In this document: one piece after another, positions 4,603 through 8,980 of the stretch
Position numbering within the stretch: the first letter of the stretch is position 1
Layout: every line of letters begins with the position of its first letter
From: an uncultured Ruminococcus sp.
GTDB taxonomy: Bacteria > Bacillota > Clostridia > Oscillospirales > Acutalibacteraceae
Direction: 5' to 3'
Assembly: GCA_934476515.1 (NCBI GenBank)
Contig: CAKSNZ010000046.1
Coordinates: 1 to 8,980, forward strand
DNA: 8,980 nucleotides
Made by a program: the position numbers and the translations under genes
Notes under the pieces: model-generated
The model's input: only the letters and a program-made list of their open reading frames with translations
Database searches by the model: none
What the model was told of the DNA's origin: nothing

Positions 4603-6056
4603 AGCTTAACACCCCACTTTGTATCTTTAAAGTTTTCAGGACAAGCCTGTTCATATTTATATGCAACATTAAGGATTTTGCCTTCCTTAAATTTGTCACC
4701 GATAATCTGCATACCGATTGGCATACCCTTTTTGTTGAAACCACAAGGAACAGAAACTGATGGAAGACCTGCAATATTGATAGGCACTGTACAAATATCT
4801 GTTAAATATGTTTCAACTGGGTCGGAAGTAGCTTCACCTGACTTAAATGCAGTCATAGGAACTGTTGGTGCAAGAATAACATCAACATTCTTAAATGCAT
4901 CATCAAAAGCCTTAATGATAGTACCTCTTAGGTTCTGAGCTTTCTTATAATAAGCATCATAATAACCGGCTGAAAGTACATAAGTACCAAGAAGAATTCT
5001 TCTCTTAACTTCTTCACCAAAGCCTTCACTTCTGGTTTTGCAAATCATATCATGGATACCTTCATAATGTTCTGTCTTGTAACCATAACGGATACCGTCA
5101 TATCTACCTAAGTTTGAAGATGCTTCAGCACAAGCTAGAATATAATAAACAGGAAGTGCAAACTTTAGTGCAGGTAAATCGAAGTAAACAATTTCAGCAC
5201 CCATTTCTTCATACTTCTTAGCAGCCTCTAGCACAGCTTCTTTAACATCTTCACGAACACCCTCCAGGTATTCTCTGGCAATACCAATCTTCATACCCTT
5301 AATATCATTGTTAAGAGTATCATAAGTTGGTTCACCTTGTCTGCCTTCACAGGTAGAGTCGTTCTCATCATATTCAGAAATAACATCATAAACAAGTGAT
5401 GCATCCTCTACTGTTTTTGTGATAGGTCCGATTTGGTCAAGGCTACTTGCATAAGCAACAAGACCATATCTTGAAACTGCACCATATGTTGGCTTTAGAC
5501 CAACAATACCACAGAATGATGCAGGCTGACGAATACTACCACCTGTATCTGAACCTAAACCAAAGGCAGCAATATCACCACCAACTGCTGATGCAACACC
5601 ACCTGATGAGCCACCGGCTACATGGTCGGTATTAAATGGGTTTGTTGCACCACCAAAGCAAGAAGTTTCGCAAGAAGAACCCATTGCAAATTCGTCCATA
5701 TTTGTTTTACCAAGTAGGATTGCATTATTCTTTTTTAGGATTTCCCAAACTTTTGCATCATAAATTGGCTTATAGCCTTTTAAAATTTTACTGCAACAAG
5801 TTGTTTCGATACCATTTGTAGAAATGTTATCCTTTAGTGTCATTGGAACACCCTCAAGAGGAAGTAGCTTTTCACCTCTCTTGATTTTTTCATCAACTTG
5901 TTTTGCTTGTTCAAGGGCAACCTCCGGTGTAACTGTAACATAAGCGTTAAGTTCACCGTTAGCCTCCTCAATAGCTTTTAAATACTTTTCTGTAAGTTCA
6001 ACACAGCTAATCTCTCCGTTTTGGAGCATAGACTGTATCTTTTCAATATATCCCAT
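4599..6056 (-). CDS. gatA: Asp-tRNA(Asn)/Glu-tRNA(Gln) amidotransferase subunit A
   Basis: GatA is the glutaminase subunit, an amidase-signature enzyme that frees ammonia from glutamine. With the ATG at 6056 it has 485 residues. The catalytic Ser-cisSer-Lys triad is visible: Lys75 in MTLKDN, Ser150 in GGSSGG and nucleophile Ser174 in GSDTGGSIRQP. These agree with Lys79, Ser154 and Ser178 recalled for Staphylococcus aureus GatA with a four-residue offset. GKTNMDEFAMGS, SSLDQIGPI and GYYDAYYKKAQ are also conserved. The start is set by GGAGGA at 6061-6066. An upstream in-frame TTG at 6068 would put this SD inside the gene. It begins 15 nt after gatC and overlaps gatB by 4 nt. All key residues are present. 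Confidence 0.97.
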   Translation of the reverse strand: MGYIEKIQSMLQNGEISCVELTEKYLKAIEEANGELNAYVTVTPEVALEQAKQVDEKIKRGEKLLPLEGVPMTLKDNISTNGIETTCCSKILKGYKPIYDAKVWEILKKNNAILLGKTNMDEFAMGSSCETSCFGGATNPFNTDHVAGGSSGGVASAVGGDIAAFGLGSDTGGSIRQPASFCGIVGLKPTYGAVSRYGLVAYASSLDQIGPITKTVEDASLVYDVISEYDENDSTCEGRQGEPTYDTLNNDIKGMKIGIAREYLEGVREDVKEAVLEAAKKYEEMGAEIVYFDLPALKFALPVYYILACAEASSNLGRYDGIRYGYKTEHYEGIHDMICKTRSEGFGEEVKRRILLGTYVLSAGYYDAYYKKAQNLRGTIIKAFDDAFKNVDVILAPTVPMTAFKSGEATSDPVETYLTDICTVPINIAGLPSVSVPCGFNKKGMPIGMQIIGDKFKEGKILNVAYKYEQACPENFKDTKWGVKL

Positions 6057-6060
6057 ATTT

Positions 6061-6066
6061 TCCTCC
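6061..6066 (-). promoter_or_regulatory. Ribosome binding site deciding the gatA start
   Basis: The minus strand reads GGAGGA, a near-perfect SD, 4-5 nt before ATG 6056. It excludes the in-frame TTG at 6068 as the natural start, since translation from there would run across its own best SD. Confidence 0.85.
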
Positions 6067-6071
6067 AAAAC

Positions 6072-6350
6072 TTAAGCGTGATTTCTTACAAGGAAGTGGT
6101 CTTCCCCTTGTTCAGGAGCATTCTTTAGAATTTCCTCTGTTGGCAAAGATGGCTTTACCACATCTTCACGAAAAACATTGGAAAGGTTATTAATATTGTC
6201 AAACTCTACACCCTCAGTGTCGGCATTGTTGATTGTATCAGCAAAAGAAACAATCTCTTGCATTGACTCTGTAAGGCTGTCCATTTCTTCCTCAGGAACA
6301 AATAGCTTTGAAAGTAGAGCAATGTTTTCTACATCTTCTCTGGTAATCAT
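6072..6350 (-). CDS. gatC: Asp-tRNA(Asn)/Glu-tRNA(Gln) amidotransferase subunit C
   Basis: GatC is the small belt subunit that wraps GatA and GatB and stabilises their contact. The 92 residues match the family in length. The start MITREDVENIALLSKLFVPE and the C-terminal FREDVVKPSLPTEEILKNAP are classic; the family commonly ends with LREDxVxxSLxxEExLxNAP and a short hydrophobic tail. The ATG at 6350 is preceded by GAGGG about 8 nt away. It starts 16 nt after aspS and ends 15 nt before gatA, so it is in the middle of one transcription unit. Confidence 0.96.
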   Translation of the reverse strand: MITREDVENIALLSKLFVPEEEMDSLTESMQEIVSFADTINNADTEGVEFDNINNLSNVFREDVVKPSLPTEEILKNAPEQGEDHFLVRNHA

Positions 6351-6366
6351 CTTGTCACCCTCTAAT

Positions 6367-8112
6367 TTATCTTAACTTAATATGAACTTCTCTTAACTGT
6401 TGTTCAGTAACTTCACCCGGGCTACCAAGTAGTAAATCCTGAGCATTGCTATTCATAGGGAATGCAATAACTTCACGGATATTTTCTTCTTCTGTTAGTA
6501 GCATAATCATTCTGTCAACACCCGGAGCCATACCTGCATGTGGTGGAGCACCGTACTGGAATGCATTGTATAGTGAGCTGAACTTTGACTTTAGGTCATC
6601 TTCGCTGTAACCTGCCATATCAAATGCCTTAACCATAATATCTAGGTCATGGTTACGAACTGCACCGGAAGAAAGTTCAACACCGTTACAAACAATATCA
6701 TACTGATAAGCAAGAATTTCTGTTGGGTCTTGATTTTGTAGTGCATCCATACCACCCTGAGGCATTGAGAATGGGTTATGAGTAAATGCTAGGTGACCGT
6801 TTTCGTCATATTCAAACATTGGGAAGTCAACAATAAAGCACATTTCAAACTTACTCTTGTCAATTAAGTCCAGTCTGTTTGCAACTTCTGTACGAATCTG
6901 ACCTGCAAGAACAGGAGCCTGATCAGGAGTATCAGCTATAAAGTAAATAACATCTCCGGCTTTACTACCGTTTCTCTTAATTAGCTCTTCTCTGTCACCC
7001 GGCTTTAGGAACTTATCAATAGGACCATCAAATGTTAAATCATCATTAACCTTAACATAGCCTAAGCCCTTCATACCGATTGAAAGAGCAAATTCTTCCA
7101 TTCTCTTGAACCACTTTTTACTCTGCTTTGCACAGTCAGGAACATTGATAGAACGAACTGTCTTTTTACGGAATGGAGCAAAATCAGTTTCTTCAAACAT
7201 ATCAGAAATTTCTACAATAAGTAGTGGATTTCTTAGGTCAGGCTTATCTGAACCATACTTTAGCATTGATTCCTTATAAGGAATTCTCTTAAATGGTGGT
7301 TTGCTAACTTCCTTATCGCTGAACTTCTTAAATGTATCATAAAGAACTTCTTCAGCAACTGCAAAAACATCTTCCTGTGTAGCAAAAGCCATTTCAAAGT
7401 CCAACTGATAGAATTCACCCGGAGAACGGTCTGCCCTTGCATCTTCATCTCTAAAGCAAGGTGCAATCTGGAAGTACTTATCAAAACCTGAAACCATTAA
7501 TAACTGCTTAAAAATCTGTGGAGCTTGAGGTAGAGCATAGAACTTACCCTTGTGCTTTCTTGATGGGATTAGATAGTCTCTTGCACCTTCAGGAGAAGAT
7601 GTTGAAAGGATTGGAGTTTGCATTTCCAAAAATCCCATGTCATTCATTTTACTTCTTAGGTAGCTGATAATCTGACTTCTTAGTACAATGTTGTTATGAA
7701 CCTTAGGGTTTCTAAGGTCTAGGAATCTGTACTTTAGTCTTACATCTTCAGAAGTATTTGTTGAAGTCATAACTTCAAAAGGTAGGTTATTCTTACACTT
7801 ACCAAGAACCTTAATGTCCTCTGTGTGTACTTCAACATAACCTGTTGCAATCTTCTTATTGATTGTATCTTCATCTCTCTTAACAACTTTACCTGAAAGA
7901 GTAACAGTACATTCTCTGTTAATATCTTTTAGGATTTCGTCATTATGAACAACAACCTGAAGAACACCGTAGTGATCACGAATATCAAGGAACATAACAC
8001 CACCGTGGTCACGGATATTTTCTACCCAACCTGCTACACGGACAGTATCTCCTATATTACTTTCTCTTAATTCGCCACAAGTAACTGTGCGATAAATATT
8101 TTCTCTAACCAT
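6367..8112 (-). CDS. aspS: Aspartyl-tRNA synthetase, probably non-discriminating
   Basis: A class II synthetase of 581 residues from ATG 8112. It has an N-terminal OB-fold anticodon domain (about 8-100, TCGELRESNIGD, VAGWVENIRDHGG), motif 1 around 159-169 (MGFLEMQTPIL), the YLIPSRKHKGKFYALPQ stretch, motif 2 at 219-241 (CFRDEDARADR, then SPGEFYQLDFEM), a bacterial GAD insertion at about 275-395 and motif 3 at 521-539 (APPHAGMAPGVDR). His36 in RDHGG is at the position recalled as His31 of the non-discriminating Pseudomonas enzyme, where E. coli AspRS has Leu30. Linkage to gatCAB fits a role in making Asp-tRNAAsn as well as Asp-tRNAAsp. ATG 8112 has AAGGA 8 nt upstream. A longer ATG at 8157 sits about 2 nt from the likely transcription start and has no SD. 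Cytoplasmic. Confidence 0.96.
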   Translation of the reverse strand: MVRENIYRTVTCGELRESNIGDTVRVAGWVENIRDHGGVMFLDIRDHYGVLQVVVHNDEILKDINRECTVTLSGKVVKRDEDTINKKIATGYVEVHTEDIKVLGKCKNNLPFEVMTSTNTSEDVRLKYRFLDLRNPKVHNNIVLRSQIISYLRSKMNDMGFLEMQTPILSTSSPEGARDYLIPSRKHKGKFYALPQAPQIFKQLLMVSGFDKYFQIAPCFRDEDARADRSPGEFYQLDFEMAFATQEDVFAVAEEVLYDTFKKFSDKEVSKPPFKRIPYKESMLKYGSDKPDLRNPLLIVEISDMFEETDFAPFRKKTVRSINVPDCAKQSKKWFKRMEEFALSIGMKGLGYVKVNDDLTFDGPIDKFLKPGDREELIKRNGSKAGDVIYFIADTPDQAPVLAGQIRTEVANRLDLIDKSKFEMCFIVDFPMFEYDENGHLAFTHNPFSMPQGGMDALQNQDPTEILAYQYDIVCNGVELSSGAVRNHDLDIMVKAFDMAGYSEDDLKSKFSSLYNAFQYGAPPHAGMAPGVDRMIMLLTEEENIREVIAFPMNSNAQDLLLGSPGEVTEQQLREVHIKLR

Positions 8113-8138
8113 TTCTACTTTCCTTTCCAGAAATGTTT

Positions 8139-8156
8139 TGGGCATACTATGACCCA
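8139..8156 (-). promoter_or_regulatory. Near-palindrome at the 5' end of the aspS mRNA
   Basis: TGGGTCATAGTATGCCCA on the minus strand is a near-perfect palindrome with one bulged T. It can form TGGG-CA paired with TG-CCCA over a five-base loop. It begins about 3 nt after the predicted transcription start, so it is either a 5'-terminal mRNA hairpin or an operator overlapping the start point. No T-box features are seen. Confidence 0.4.
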
Positions 8157-8165
8157 TAATGAAAT

Positions 8166-8194
8166 ATTATAACATAGACAACAGTATCTTTCAA
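8166..8194 (-). promoter_or_regulatory. Main promoter of the aspS-gatCAB operon
   Basis: TTGAAA at 8189-8194 and TATAAT at 8166-8171 are separated by exactly 17 bp. The -10 also carries the extended TGt. This is a near-consensus housekeeping promoter, about 54 nt upstream of the chosen aspS ATG, with a start point predicted near 8159. Confidence 0.85.
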
Positions 8195-8243
8195 TATTAA
8201 ATAGAATATTTTTACTATTTCATTTACGTTATTTTACAAATTC

Positions 8244-8252
8244 ATTATAACA
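8244..8252 (-). promoter_or_regulatory. Possible second upstream promoter
   Basis: The minus strand reads TGtTATAAT here, the same nine bases as at the main aspS promoter. The -35 position falls in the loop of the hairpin at 8256-8282 and reads only TGTATA. It could be a weak second start for the operon. Confidence 0.35.
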
Positions 8253-8255
8253 TAT

Positions 8256-8282
8256 AAAAAGCCTCATATACAGAGGTTTTTT
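8256..8282. terminator. Terminator-like hairpin without a visible gene
   Basis: A 10-bp stem with one wobble (8256-8265 with 8273-8282), an ATATACA loop and T runs on both strands. On the minus strand it lies upstream of the aspS promoter and would insulate it from readthrough. No gene ending here is seen on either strand within the window. Confidence 0.55.
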
Positions 8283-8448
8283 CGATATTTACTAATATTT
8301 ATTTTTAGATAATATATAACGATTAAAAGTAATATCAATAAATATTTTATAAGTAGTATTAATCATAAAATAAATGTCAACACTGGGATAATTTCAATTT
8401 TTATTAATTATTTTAAAATCAAACTTCTTATTCTGTTTGTATGTTAGA
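8283..8448. other. AT-rich gap with no recognisable feature
   Basis: Very AT-rich sequence between the orphan terminator and the right repeat cluster. I see no reading frame with a ribosome binding site, no RNA gene and no repeat unit. Confidence 0.6.
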
Positions 8449-8580
8449 TAAATTAGTTTTTCAATTTGATTGTGGATAAAGATAAATCAGGGGTTTCAAT
8501 TTTGTCTTTGGATAAAGGCAAATTATTTCTGCAAATTAGGGTTTGTCTTTTTAATTTTGATTGTGTGTTAAGGTAAATTC
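8449..8580 (+). repeat. Degenerate AT-rich repeat units, right cluster
   Basis: Three units are visible with cores at 8468-8487 (GATTGTGGATAAAGATAAAT), 8504-8523 (GTCTTTGGATAAAGGCAAAT) and 8559-8578 (GATTGTGTGTTAAGGTAAAT). Each is preceded by TCAATTT or TTAATTTT and followed in part by AGGG and GTTT. The spacing is 36 and then 55 nt. The same units occur in reverse orientation at 587-691. The intervals are too irregular and the units too divergent for a CRISPR array. Confidence 0.6.
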
Positions 8581-8647
8581 CTTTTAAATACAATCGGCAA
8601 TAAAGAAAAATTCAAAGTGAGAATACGAACTTAAAACCATATTAAAC

Positions 8648-8898
8648 TATGACTCACAGTTGTAGGGGACATCATTGATGTCCCGTTATAAACTATCCTA
8701 TTTATCGGTGTTTTCCACTGTGTAGTAAGTTATAATTTATAATCTGCAAATAGGACAAAAAGCCCATAGGTATCACACTTTTTAACGGGCGAACAGTGTT
8801 CGCCCCTACGACTGTGAGCCAAAAGTTTGTTGTTATTTTGTCCTGTGTAATTACCCTAAATTTGTACATATTCGCCAGTCTCCCTTGTGTAAAGGGAG
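8648..8898 (+). repeat. 250-bp structured intergenic element, copy 2
   Basis: Direct repeat of 301-552. It keeps both palindromes without change (8666-8684 and 8787-8805), the TCTGCAAATAGGACA stretch, the TTGTACATATTCGCCAGT stretch and the terminal CTCCCTT hairpin at 8880-8898. The outer arms (8653-8664 and 8807-8818) pair over more bases than in copy 1. The AT palindrome between the two main palindromes is broken here, so it is not a conserved part. Confidence 0.85.
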
Positions 8899-8980
8899 AT
8901 GTCAGGGGACTTTGTCAATAATTTGATATAAAAAAAGTAAAAAAGAGGGGGATATTTCATTGTTAATCGGTGAGAAGTGA
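8899..8980. other. End of window, no supported gene
   Basis: After the repeat, TGTCA at 8900-8904 matches the flank of hairpin copy 1. Further right is an A-rich run and GAGGGGG (8945-8951), which looks like a ribosome binding site. The nearest plus-strand start (TTG 8960) meets TGA after six codons, so no gene can be called. Confidence 0.5.

Noticed and set aside
5447..5821. Plus-strand open frames inside gatA and similar frames inside gatB, aspS and the LRR gene
   Set aside because: They lie opposite well-supported conserved genes, have no ribosome binding sites and show low-complexity translations, so they are antisense shadows.
6057..6068. Longer gatA beginning at TTG 6068
   Set aside because: The perfect GGAGGA SD lies inside this extension at 6061-6066 and serves ATG 6056. 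The numbering match of the catalytic residues to S. aureus GatA is not enough to outweigh this.
8113..8157. Longer aspS beginning at ATG 8157
   Set aside because: The TATAAT box is at 8166-8171, so this ATG would be almost at the transcription start with no SD. The family N terminus matches from MVREN at 8112, which has an SD.
8158..8300. T-box riboswitch upstream of aspS
   Set aside because: The promoter leaves a leader of only about 47 nt, too short for a T-box, and no T-box consensus or antiterminator is seen.
8449..8580. CRISPR array
   Set aside because: Units are only about 60-80% alike by eye, the spacing is irregular (36 and 55 nt), and no cas gene is present.
8945..8980. Start of a new plus-strand gene after GAGGGGG
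   Set aside because: The only start codon at a good distance (TTG 8960) leads to a stop after six codons, and the window ends too soon to judge other frames.

Overview
The window is an AT-rich bacterial segment that looks like a gut-type Clostridia (Ruminococcaceae/Oscillospirales-like) chromosome. This is inferred from gene content, not from a marker gene: a GatCAB amidotransferase operon, a secreted BspA-like leucine-rich-repeat protein with a Big2 domain, good Shine-Dalgarno sites and extended -10 promoters of the form TGtTATAAT. All convincing genes are on the minus strand.

Reading with transcription from right to left: a TTGAAA-17-TATAAT promoter (8166-8194) drives aspS (6367-8112), gatC (6072-6350), gatA (4599-6056), gatB (3190-4602) and a small predicted lipoprotein gene of unknown function (2662-3174). 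The gaps are 16, 15, -4 and 15 nt, and the set ends at a strong terminator (2626-2652). AspRS charges tRNA with Asp and GatCAB amidates Asp-tRNAAsn and/or Glu-tRNAGln, so the operon reads as the indirect route to Asn-tRNA (and possibly Gln-tRNA). The AspRS carries a His at the position recalled as His31 of non-discriminating AspRS, which fits this. A separately transcribed LRR/Big2 surface or secreted protein follows (1142-2431). After it comes a short remnant of a HigA-type antitoxin (893-1036) that has lost its helix-turn-helix but keeps a good ribosome binding site, a putative promoter, a leader hairpin and a terminator.

Starts were reassigned for three genes: aspS at ATG 8112, because the promoter -10 lies directly upstream of the longer ATG; gatA at ATG 6056, because a perfect SD lies inside the longer version; and the lipoprotein at ATG 3174.

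The two ends, about 51-715 and 8283-8980, contain no genes but are dense in repeats. A roughly 250-bp structured element occurs once at each end in the same orientation (301-552 and 8648-8898). It contains two perfect palindromes and terminal arms that differ between copies by a compensatory change. A small CTCCCTT hairpin occurs three times, and a degenerate AT-rich repeat family occurs in opposite orientations at the two ends. These mosaics are the least explained part of the window. No CRISPR array, rRNA, tRNA, transposase or phage gene was seen, and I found no clear evidence of a new defence or metabolic system.
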